46,654 bases of DNA from an uncultured Clostridia bacterium (GTDB taxonomy: Bacteria > Bacillota > Clostridia > TANB77 > CAG-508), in the NCBI GenBank assembly GCA_944386365.1, contig CALXAT010000012.1, positions 1 to 46,654 of the forward strand, written 5' to 3'. Both the position numbers and the translations under genes were made by a program. The notes below the pieces were generated by a model, which worked only from the letters and a program-made list of their open reading frames with translations, was not told the origin of the DNA and did not search any database. Positions 16,358-23,562 of the stretch are shown here, in pieces (positions within the stretch are counted from its first letter, which is position 1; each line of letters opens with the position of its first letter).

Positions 16358-17626
16358 TTATTTATTTTTATTTAAACCTGCTACATACCCTGTAGAATAT
16401 GCAATTTGTAAATTAAATCCTCCTGTATAACTATCTACATCTATAATTTCCCCAGCAAAATATAGTCCCTTTACCTTTTTAGATTCCATTGTTTTGGGAT
16501 TAATTTCCTTTATATTAACGCCTCCACTTGTAATAATCGCCTCTTCTATTGGTCTAAAACTTTTTATAAGGACTTCAAAATCTTTTACTACTTTTATAAG
16601 TTGTTCCCTTTCTTTTTTTGTAATTTCGTTAACTTTTTTATCAGAAGTTATTTTACTTCTTTTTATAATTACTGGAATTAATTTTTGTGGTAACAATTTA
16701 TCTAAGCTATTTTTAAATTGCTTATTTTTTTCTTTTTCAAAATCCCTTAAGATTCTATCATTTAATTTTTTATCATTTAATGCTGGTTTTAAATCTATTT
16801 TTAAAGCAATTTTTTTCTCATTCAATAACCTTTCTATATTTTTATATCTAACTAAATGCGCTGATGAACTTAAGATAGTTGGTCCTGAAACACCAAAATG
16901 CGTAAATAGCATTTCTCCAAAATCTTCATATATTACTTTATTTTTTTCCCTATCGATTAGCTTTATTTCAACATTTCTTAAACTTAATCCTTGTAATTCC
17001 TTACATTCATTTTTGTCATATACTTCTAATGGCACTAATGATGGTTTTATTGCTGTAATCGTATGTCCTAATTTTTCTACTAATTTATATCCATCCCCTG
17101 TTGAACCTGTTAATGGATAACTTTTTCCTCCAGTTGCTAGTATAATCTTATCTGCTTTAAAAATTTCTTTATCTGTTTTTACACCAAATACTTTACTTTC
17201 TCCGTCTACTGTCTCTGTTAAAATTTCTATTACTTTTGTATTATATTTTATCTCTATATTTAATTCTTTAATTTTTTTAGTAAAACATTTTAATACATCA
17301 ATCGATTTATCTGTGACTGGAAAAATTCTATTGCCTCTTTCCTCTTTTACATTTAATCCTTGTACCTTTAAAAAGTGTATAATATCTTTATTAGTATATT
17401 TTTGATAGGCACTGTATAAGAACATACCATTTCCTGGTGTATTTTTGATAAAATCCTCCATTTCTAATGAAGAAGTTATATTACATCTTCCTTTTCCTGT
17501 GATTAATAACTTTTTCCCTAATTGATTATTTTTTTCTATTAGGATAACATCATTTTTATTTTCTTTAGCAGTAATGGCTGCCATCATTCCGGCTGGACCA
17601 CCACCGATTACAATTACTTTACTCAC
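16358..17626 (-). CDS. HI0933/YhiN-family FAD-dependent oxidoreductase
   Basis: 422 residues. It starts with the dinucleotide-binding loop VIVIGGGPAGMMAAITA, followed by the family signature LGKKLLITGKGRCNIT, a second ATGGKSYP FAD motif, GEMLFTHFGVSGPTIL, and the C-terminal FAD contact LYFAGEIIDVDSYTGGFNLQ. This is the typical architecture of BaiN/HI0933-like flavoproteins, whose physiological substrate is generally unknown. Second gene of the operon that starts at 18877 (15-base gap). Confidence 0.92.
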   Translation of the reverse strand: MSKVIVIGGGPAGMMAAITAKENKNDVILIEKNNQLGKKLLITGKGRCNITSSLEMEDFIKNTPGNGMFLYSAYQKYTNKDIIHFLKVQGLNVKEERGNRIFPVTDKSIDVLKCFTKKIKELNIEIKYNTKVIEILTETVDGESKVFGVKTDKEIFKADKIILATGGKSYPLTGSTGDGYKLVEKLGHTITAIKPSLVPLEVYDKNECKELQGLSLRNVEIKLIDREKNKVIYEDFGEMLFTHFGVSGPTILSSSAHLVRYKNIERLLNEKKIALKIDLKPALNDKKLNDRILRDFEKEKNKQFKNSLDKLLPQKLIPVIIKRSKITSDKKVNEITKKEREQLIKVVKDFEVLIKSFRPIEEAIITSGGVNIKEINPKTMESKKVKGLYFAGEIIDVDSYTGGFNLQIAYSTGYVAGLNKNK

Positions 17627-17641
17627 AAAAATTTCCTTTCT

Positions 17642-18877
17642 CTATTTTTTCATTTCTTCTATTGCTTTTAATATTCCATACTTTCCATAGTCATAGGTTA
17701 ATCCCCCTTGCATATAGGCAATATATGGTTCTCTAATTGGTCCATCACAACTAAGTTCAATGGTTGAACCTTCTGTAAAGGTTCCTGCTGCCATAATGAC
17801 TTCATCTTCATATCCTCCCATTGGGCTTGGCTCTGGTACAACTGAGGAATCAATTGGTGAACCTTTTTGAATTCCTTGACAGAATTTTATTAATTTTTCA
17901 GCTGTTCCTAAATGAATAGTTTGCACAATATCTGCTCTTTCTTCATTATATTTAGGCTCTACTGTATATCCTAATTCTTCTAAAATACAACTTGCAAATA
18001 CAGCTGTTTTTACACTACTTGCTACAACTTGTGGTGCAAAGAATAATCCTTTTAATAAATTTGTATTTTGATTTAATGAAGGTCCTATTTCTTTTCCAAT
18101 ACCTGGTGCTGTTAATCTTTCCGCACATAATTTAATTAAATGTTCTTTACCTACTACATAGGCTCCACTTGTCGCAATACCGGCTCCTAGATTTTTCATT
18201 AATGATCCTACCGCTATATCTGCTCCTATCTCTATTGGCTCTCTATCTTGAACAAATTCTCCATAACAATTATCTACCATAATAATAACATCTTTATTGA
18301 CTTCCCTTATGGCTTTTATTGCTTTTTCAATTTTTTCTATTGTTAAACTTTCTCTTGTTGAATACCCTCTTGATCTTTGAATTTCTACTAACTTAATATC
18401 TTGTTTTGATAATCTTTCTTTTATCTTTTGGATATCAAAATCGTTATTTACTAATCCAATTTGTTCATAATGTATTCCAAATGCCTTTAGGGAACTTTCA
18501 CTTACTTCTTTTCCAATTCCTATAACCGTTTGTAAGGTATCATATGGCTCCCCCGTTATACTAATCATGGTTTCATTTGGTCGTAATAAAGCAGATAATG
18601 TAATTGCTAAAGCATGTGTTCCTGAAATAAATTGTGCTCTTACTAAACTATCTTCTGCCTTAAATATTTTAGCATAAATTTCTTCTATTTTATTTCTTCC
18701 GGCTTCATCAATTCCATATCCTGTTGATGTTGTTAAATGCATTTCTTGTAAATTACATTCTTGAAAAGCTTCAATTACTTTCACACTATTTTTGCTACAA
18801 ATTTCTTCTATTTTTTTAAATTGTGGTTCTATCTTTTTTTCTATCTTATTTGCTAATTCTAATAATTCTTTATTCAT
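17642..18877 (-). CDS. PLP-dependent methionine-gamma-lyase-like protein (YnbB/aluminium-resistance family)
   Basis: About 411 residues of the cystathionine-lyase-related family often annotated as aluminium resistance protein. Marks: TTSTGYGIDEAGR, FISGTHALAITL (PLP phosphate loop), MVDNCYGEFV (Asp contacting the PLP ring), AVGSLMKNLGAG with the probable Schiff-base Lys, and ERADIVQTIHLG. The family lies next to glutamine synthetase in many Firmicutes, but not here. I use the ATG at 18875-18877; the upstream in-frame TTG would overlap the AAGGGA site. First gene of a three-gene operon. Confidence 0.88.
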   Translation of the reverse strand: MNKELLELANKIEKKIEPQFKKIEEICSKNSVKVIEAFQECNLQEMHLTTSTGYGIDEAGRNKIEEIYAKIFKAEDSLVRAQFISGTHALAITLSALLRPNETMISITGEPYDTLQTVIGIGKEVSESSLKAFGIHYEQIGLVNNDFDIQKIKERLSKQDIKLVEIQRSRGYSTRESLTIEKIEKAIKAIREVNKDVIIMVDNCYGEFVQDREPIEIGADIAVGSLMKNLGAGIATSGAYVVGKEHLIKLCAERLTAPGIGKEIGPSLNQNTNLLKGLFFAPQVVASSVKTAVFASCILEELGYTVEPKYNEERADIVQTIHLGTAEKLIKFCQGIQKGSPIDSSVVPEPSPMGGYEDEVIMAAGTFTEGSTIELSCDGPIREPYIAYMQGGLTYDYGKYGILKAIEEMKK

Positions 18878-18929
18878 TTTATACTCATATCCCTTCAATT
18901 TTATTCAATATGTTAGTTCAGACCCATAT

Positions 18930-18958
18930 ATTGTACTATATTTTACATAATTTAGCAA
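18930..18958 (-). promoter_or_regulatory. sigma-A promoter of the PLP enzyme - flavoprotein - yigZ operon
   Basis: TTGCTA (18953-18958), 17 bp, TACAAT (18930-18935) on the minus strand, back to back with the plus-strand promoter at 18974. Confidence 0.75.
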
Positions 18959-18973
18959 TACCACTTCATTTTA

Positions 18974-19002
18974 TTTACTTTATGTAACTTTTGTGGTATA
19001 AT
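18974..19002 (+). promoter_or_regulatory. sigma-A promoter and structured leader of the 70-residue orphan
   Basis: TTTACT (18974-18979), 17 bp, TATAAT (18997-19002). The leader has GACCATA...TATGGTC as a hairpin (about 19030-19052), and TGGTC slightly upstream can pair with the same GACCA, giving two exclusive folds before the AGGAGG site. Confidence 0.7.
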
Positions 19003-19073
19003 GTATTGGTCACAATCAACTCAGCATCGACCATAGATATATGATATGGTCTAACAAAAAAAGGAGGTTTGTT

Positions 19074-19286
19074 ATGAATAACAAACAAAGATTAGCATTT
19101 ATTGAAAAAAATCATCCAGAGCTATATCGGCTCTTAGAAATGACAGCACAGTATGCAATTGATAACACCGATTTCATGAATTCTGCAGACGCAGAAACAT
19201 GTAATGAAGCAGTTGATTATTATTGCAAAACACGTAACATAACTGATCCTGAACTGATTAAATTTTTGAAGTTTAAAGTCGACTAA
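19074..19286 (+). CDS. small orphan protein of unknown function
   Basis: 70 residues from the ATG at 19074, with AGGAGG seven bases upstream. It is helical and acidic (IEKNHPELYRLLEMTAQYAI, then FMNSADAETCNEAVDYYC) with two cysteines and no signal peptide. I do not recognise it. It stands alone on the plus strand between two minus-strand operons, with its own promoter, leader and hairpin end. GC is clearly higher than in neighbours and one codon is CGG (CTA TAT CGG CTC). It resembles the orphans at 28947 and 34394 in all these respects, though the proteins share no sequence I can see. Confidence 0.65.
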   Translation: MNNKQRLAFIEKNHPELYRLLEMTAQYAIDNTDFMNSADAETCNEAVDYYCKTRNITDPELIKFLKFKVD

Positions 19287-19302
19287 TCTTTTAACTCTAT
19301 CG

Positions 19303-19340
19303 AAACACCTCATATTGCAAAATATGGGGTGTTCGTTTCA
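19303..19340 (+). terminator. hairpin after the small orphan gene
   Basis: Arms CACCTCATATT and AATATGGGGTG (one G-U) extended by GAAA/TTTC-like ends. The T tract is poor, so termination may be incomplete. Confidence 0.5.
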
Positions 19341-19350
19341 TTATCCAATA

Positions 19351-19393
19351 AAAAAATAGCTATAATTATTAAATATTCATAATCATAGCTATT
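19351..19393 (-). terminator. rho-independent terminator of rpsF-ssb-rpsR
   Basis: Stem AATAGCTAT/ATAGCTATT (19356-19364 with 19385-19393) with seven T following on the minus strand. Confidence 0.9.
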
Positions 19394-19404
19394 TATTATT
19401 TCAA

Positions 19405-19683
19405 TTATTTTTGTGCATATGGTAATAAAGCAATGTGTCTTGCTCTTTTTATAGCAATTGTGATATCTCTTTGGTGTTTTGCACACATTCCAGTATTTCT
19501 TCTTGGTAAAATTTTTCCTTTATCACTAATAAATTTTCTTAATTGTTCTGGATTCTTGTAATCTAAAACAAAGTTTTTATCGCTGCATAATACACATACT
19601 TTTTTTCTTTGTTTTCTGAATCTTGGATTGTAATCCTCATCATAATTTCTATTATTTCTTTTATTTTGTTTTTTATCTGCCAT
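19405..19683 (-). CDS. rpsR: 30S ribosomal protein bS18
   Basis: 92 residues. The N-terminus is a basic Asn/Arg-rich tail; CVLC and GMCAKH supply four zinc-type ligands (the C+ form), and the core [20 protein letters not shown] plus [15 protein letters not shown] is standard bS18, which pairs with bS6 on the small-subunit platform. Last gene of the rpsF-ssb-rpsR operon. Confidence 0.98.
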   Translation of the reverse strand: MADKKQNKRNNRNYDEDYNPRFRKQRKKVCVLCSDKNFVLDYKNPEQLRKFISDKGKILPRRNTGMCAKHQRDITIAIKRARHIALLPYAQK

Positions 19684-19706
19684 TTTTTATTTTCCCCCCT
19701 AACACT

Positions 19707-20135
19707 TTAGAATGGTAGGTCATCACTTGAAGACATTTCAAAATCTGCTCCCATATTTCCAGGCGCTGTATTTCCAAAGGTATTTTCAAAAGATGTATTA
19801 TTTGTTTCCCCATCTCTTTTACTGTCTGCAAAATATGCTTCTTCTGCTACAACCTCTGTCACATAGTGTTTTTGTCCTTGGTCATCATCCCAAGTTCTTG
19901 TTTGAATTCTTCCAACAATGCCTACTTGTTGACCTTTCTTAAAGTACTTACTACAAAATTCTCCTAATTTACTCCATGCAACAATGTTAATAAAATCTGC
20001 TTGTCTTTCTTCTCCTTGTCTTACAAATCTTCTATTAACTGCTAGACTAAATGAAGATACTAATGTATTACTTGTTTGTGTATATCTTGTTTCTGGATCT
20101 CTTGTTAATCTTCCCATTAAAATTACTTTATTCAT
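19707..20135 (-). CDS. ssb: single-stranded DNA-binding protein
   Basis: 142 residues from the ATG at 20133-20135 (AAAGGTG site; the in-frame GTG three codons upstream is part of that site). An OB fold (NKVILMGRLTRDPETRYT, FINIVAWSKLGEFCSKYFKK, VGIVGRIQTRTWDDDQG) is followed by a disordered Asn/Gly linker and the acidic tip SSSDDLPF that binds replication partners. Middle gene between rpsF and rpsR, the usual Firmicutes arrangement. Confidence 0.98.
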   Translation of the reverse strand: MNKVILMGRLTRDPETRYTQTSNTLVSSFSLAVNRRFVRQGEERQADFINIVAWSKLGEFCSKYFKKGQQVGIVGRIQTRTWDDDQGQKHYVTEVVAEEAYFADSKRDGETNNTSFENTFGNTAPGNMGADFEMSSSDDLPF

Positions 20136-20190
20136 TTTTATCACCTTTCTTTACTTTAAATAAAGGCCCCTTCTCTTTATTTAGTTTTTC

Positions 20191-20475
20191 TTATTTTTCA
20201 ATTTTTACTGTAATGAATTTTATAATATCATCTGTAATTCTATAAACTCTTTCAAGTTCAGCTATTAATTCTGGTTTTGCTTCAAAGTTGAATAAAACAT
20301 ATGTAGCTTCTTTAAATTTCTTAATATCATAAGCTAATTTTCTTTTTCCCATGTTTTCAACTGATTCTACTTTACCATTTTCATTGATTAATCCTGTAAA
20401 TTTTTCTTCTAAAGCTTTTAAACCTGCTTCATCAACATTTGGATTAACAATGATAATACTTTCGTATTTATTCAT
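20191..20475 (-). CDS. rpsF: 30S ribosomal protein bS6
   Basis: 94 residues: YESIIIVNPNVDEAGLKALE, GKRKLAYDIKKFKEATYVLF and VYRITDDIIKFITVK define bS6, the partner of bS18. ATG with GGGAGGTG upstream. First gene of the operon; the S6:S18 complex is known to regulate such operons through a leader RNA, and a hairpin does lie in this leader, but I cannot confirm the motif. Confidence 0.97.
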   Translation of the reverse strand: MNKYESIIIVNPNVDEAGLKALEEKFTGLINENGKVESVENMGKRKLAYDIKKFKEATYVLFNFEAKPELIAELERVYRITDDIIKFITVKIEK

Positions 20476-20532
20476 TATCTTTCACCTCCCTATGGATTTA
20501 TAACCTGTGTTTTTCACAAGTAGAGATTTAAA

Positions 20533-20564
20533 AATAGCTATGCTATCTTTAAAGCACAGCTATT
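20533..20564 (-). promoter_or_regulatory. hairpin in the rpsF leader, also placed to terminate the radical SAM operon
   Basis: An 11-bp stem (AATAGCTATGC at 20533-20543 with 20554-20564, one G-U) and then a T run on the minus strand. It begins within the -10 element of the rpsF promoter, so the same DNA may end the upstream operon and form the first leader hairpin of rpsF. Confidence 0.6.
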
Positions 20565-20590
20565 TTATCATATTTTTTTACATATTGCAA
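20562..20590 (-). promoter_or_regulatory. sigma-A promoter of rpsF-ssb-rpsR
   Basis: TTGCAA (20585-20590), 17 bp, TAAAAT (20562-20567) on the minus strand, giving a leader of about 80 bases. Confidence 0.75.
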
Positions 20591-20624
20591 GTGTATTTTT
20601 CACTTTTTTATATAATCAATGTTG

Positions 20625-22202
20625 CTATATTGCCTCTAATTTTTCATAATTTTCCATACATAATCTTTTGGCCTCTGGCTTCATAAAAGTCAATCTTTCA
20701 ATTAATCTTTGATAATGTTCTTTAGAATTCTCTAACACATCTTCTAATTGACTAATTTTTTTATCAGCATGTGTATTATAATATTGAATTCCTTCTTCTA
20801 TTTGCTCCTTTGAAACTGTATAATGCCCAAAATATATCAAATTAAACAAATCTTTCCATTCATTTTCGTTAAACACTCTTTTTTCCATATATTGCTTAAT
20901 AATTGAATAGGAACTACTTTCATATATTTTTTTTAGAATACCTTTTTTTGTATTTATCATAGTTAATAATTCTTTTGATAATCCTGATAATTCTTCTAAA
21001 GTTATTACATTTTCTTTCAAATAATCTTGTATTACTCTAATTGCATAATACAAAATTGTATGATTTTCTTCTAAAATTGAGGCTCCTGCATAGTCTCTGA
21101 TATGGATTGCTTTAGACCTAAGAACAGCTAATGGATTTACTTCGTTAATAATTTGTGTTCGATAAAAATAACCTTTATCCAACAAAGAGTAAGAAATGAT
21201 ATTATGATATATATTTGAAATGATATTTTCATAAGAGTCTGTATATAAATTGTTCAAACTATATAATTGTTCATTTCCCCAAGTTGCAATATTTCCATTA
21301 TAGCTAATTAAAAAGTCTAATCCCCATTCATTGTTTTTATTTTTTACTAAAGATGGATTACTATATGAATTATATTTCATGTCATCATCAAAAAGTGTAA
21401 TTAATTGTTCTAATTGATTCGTATTAGAATTTCTTAAGTTTACTTTTAAATTAGAATGAAATATTTGTGCAATTCCTACACTTATTTTATATCCATCAGG
21501 AAAATGCAATCCATATCGATATAATCCAATTTTAAAAATCTCTTCATTATCTGACACATATTTTTTTCCATCTGTTTTGGTACAACTATAATGTTCTATT
21601 ACTTTTTCAATAGAGTTATCACCTGTTAAAGTATGTAACTGTAATTCGAAATTTTCTTTATCTGCAAAGAAATTTTTAAATACATCAATAATATTAAAAA
21701 TACAATCAATGCCAATTTTAGCTATATGCCATTTATCCATACTGATTCTAAGAACAACTTTTGTTGGTGTTTTTCTTTGGCATAATGCTTCATACATTTC
21801 ACCAATCATATTTTTACAAACTTTATCATCTGCTCCCCACATTCCACTTGTAACAATGACAATTCTATCTGTTTTTGCTCTTCTGATGGTTTCTTTTATA
21901 TATTCAAATTTTTTAAATGGCTCTCCTCCACCTAAAATAGATAAATATCCATTATTAGATTTATTGATAAATTTGATGAAATTTTCAAAACCTTCTCTTG
22001 AAAATTCATATTGTTCTCTTGGTAAATCAAATCCTTCATTATCTGATCTAAAAAAGCAATGTGAACATTGCACATCACAAAATTTTGTAAAAAATACAAA
22101 AGCCATTGTTTTTCCTTTAAATTTTTTTAACTTATCCTCTCGAATTCTAACCTTTGAAACAATTTCTTGCACATATTTGCTTGGCTCATCAAAAATGTTC
22201 AT
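20625..22202 (-). CDS. radical SAM protein of unknown function
   Basis: 525 residues. The cluster motif CDVQCSHC (CxxxCxxC, about 43-50) binds the 4Fe-4S centre and SAM; ILGGGEPF (about 92-99) is the SAM-binding GGE-type motif, and IVTSGMW, VLRISMDKWH and LQLHTLTGD continue the barrel. After about residue 330 comes a long, mostly helical region without extra Cys clusters, so there is no SPASM or Twitch domain. The substrate cannot be read from sequence. It is the last of three tightly spaced genes with a histidine phosphatase and an unknown protein, which suggests modification of a small, perhaps phosphorylated, metabolite. Composition is native. Confidence 0.82.
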   Translation of the reverse strand: MNIFDEPSKYVQEIVSKVRIREDKLKKFKGKTMAFVFFTKFCDVQCSHCFFRSDNEGFDLPREQYEFSREGFENFIKFINKSNNGYLSILGGGEPFKKFEYIKETIRRAKTDRIVIVTSGMWGADDKVCKNMIGEMYEALCQRKTPTKVVLRISMDKWHIAKIGIDCIFNIIDVFKNFFADKENFELQLHTLTGDNSIEKVIEHYSCTKTDGKKYVSDNEEIFKIGLYRYGLHFPDGYKISVGIAQIFHSNLKVNLRNSNTNQLEQLITLFDDDMKYNSYSNPSLVKNKNNEWGLDFLISYNGNIATWGNEQLYSLNNLYTDSYENIISNIYHNIISYSLLDKGYFYRTQIINEVNPLAVLRSKAIHIRDYAGASILEENHTILYYAIRVIQDYLKENVITLEELSGLSKELLTMINTKKGILKKIYESSSYSIIKQYMEKRVFNENEWKDLFNLIYFGHYTVSKEQIEEGIQYYNTHADKKISQLEDVLENSKEHYQRLIERLTFMKPEAKRLCMENYEKLEAI

Positions 22203-22223
22203 CTGTAAAAAATCCCTCCATAA

Positions 22224-22748
22224 CTAAAATTTAATAATTTCACAAGTTTTATAGTGATAGCAAAATAAATTGTTATTTTTAGGAATTCCTCTAAAATAGC
22301 AACAAATTGCTGGAATGACACCAGCATGTGTTACTACTAATACATCCTTTTTTTCATATATTTCTTTATATTCATCTAAAAAACTGTAGACACGATTTAA
22401 TAATTGCTGTACATTTTCAGCTTTATCATAATGACAATTAAGAGAATAATTCCAAAATGAAGAACAATCAAATTCTTCTTTATTTAATCCTTCAAATTCT
22501 CCAAAATCTCTTTCCATAATTCTTGCATCAGTAACAATTGGGATTTGATGATTGCTAATAATTTCTGCTGTTTTCTTAGCGCGAATTAGTGGAGATGAAA
22601 TGATTTCATAAAATTGAGTTTGGTTTAATAATTCTTTTGTTAAAATTGCCTCTTGAATTCCCAAATCATTTAATGGAATATCTGCTCTTCCTTGAATTTT
22701 ATTCTTTAAATTCCAATCTGTTTTACCATGTCTAATTACATATAACAT
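22224..22748 (-). CDS. histidine phosphatase (phosphoglycerate mutase superfamily)
   Basis: 174 residues. YVIRHGKTDWN holds the phospho-accepting His in the RHG motif (6-8); SSPLIRAKKTAEII gives the second Arg, MERDFGEFEG the acidic proton donor and VVTHAGVIPAICCYFRG the second catalytic His. Members are phosphatases on many substrates (CobC, sugar phosphates, nucleotides). Middle gene of the radical SAM cassette: 9 bases from the upstream gene and 21 from the radical SAM gene, implying a shared pathway. Confidence 0.9.
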   Translation of the reverse strand: MLYVIRHGKTDWNLKNKIQGRADIPLNDLGIQEAILTKELLNQTQFYEIISSPLIRAKKTAEIISNHQIPIVTDARIMERDFGEFEGLNKEEFDCSSFWNYSLNCHYDKAENVQQLLNRVYSFLDEYKEIYEKKDVLVVTHAGVIPAICCYFRGIPKNNNLFCYHYKTCEIIKF

Positions 22749-22757
22749 AAAAAAACC

Positions 22758-23531
22758 TCATCTTAATAAATTACTTTTCTCTTTTGTAGGAAATACACTA
22801 TCTATTACTTTTTTATCATTACTGGTATCCCAATCAATAAAGGAAAATCCTTTTTGTGACAACATATATTCTAAACAAAGTTCTTGTATTCCTATACCTT
22901 TTAAATAGTTTTCAAATTCCTCTATCTTTTCTTTGTTTGCTTCTATATTTTTGGCTGTTTGTCTAAAACCCTCTATTACCTTATCTTTATCTTCTATGGA
23001 TGGTACTCTTACATCATCTATATGATAACGTCTAGCCCACCCTTCTCGAGAAGCACGTAAGTAGATAACATTAGAATCTTTGTTAAACTTTTCAATTTCT
23101 CTATGACTACAATTCCATACTTGTTCTACACTTTGACTATATTGAATAGAATTTATCCAATCTCTATTGTCAAAAGAAATTCTTCCTGTTATAACATCAT
23201 GTCCATTTTCAAAAGGTTTCTTACAATACCAAACTTCTGAAAATCTGTCTAAAAAGTGATCATCTAAACTTGATTTAAATTTCTCTAAATCTTCCATGGA
23301 ACTTACACAAAAATTTGGTAGCTTATAATAATCATAAGAAGGGATAGAAGACACAATATACATTCCACTATTCGGATTACTTTTTAATTCCTTTTCTATA
23401 TCTTGTATTAGTGTACTTACATGAAGAGATGGATATCTATGAATTTCTTTCTCCAAATCTTCTTGCTTTTTTAGACCAAATTCCACTAATACAAGATGTT
23501 TTTTCCATTTATTAGGTATTTGTCGTGTCAC
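22758..23531 (-). CDS. conserved-looking protein of unknown function in the radical SAM cassette
   Basis: 257 residues, GTG start with a strong GAGGAG site. Not recognised. No signal peptide or membrane segment. Visible features: LVLVEFG near the start, SEVWYCKKPFENGHDVITGR in the middle, YLRASREGWARRYHIDDV with several Arg/His that could hold phosphate, and a C-terminal GFSFIDWDTSND. The order of strands and an acidic C-terminal segment could fit a nucleotide-binding fold such as ATP-grasp, but the usual signature residues are not clear, so I do not assign it. It starts the cassette, 31 bases after the ATPase gene. Confidence 0.6.
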   Translation of the reverse strand: MTRQIPNKWKKHLVLVEFGLKKQEDLEKEIHRYPSLHVSTLIQDIEKELKSNPNSGMYIVSSIPSYDYYKLPNFCVSSMEDLEKFKSSLDDHFLDRFSEVWYCKKPFENGHDVITGRISFDNRDWINSIQYSQSVEQVWNCSHREIEKFNKDSNVIYLRASREGWARRYHIDDVRVPSIEDKDKVIEGFRQTAKNIEANKEKIEEFENYLKGIGIQELCLEYMLSQKGFSFIDWDTSNDKKVIDSVFPTKEKSNLLR

Positions 23532-23562
23532 TTAAAACTTCTCCTCTCTATTTGTAATCATT

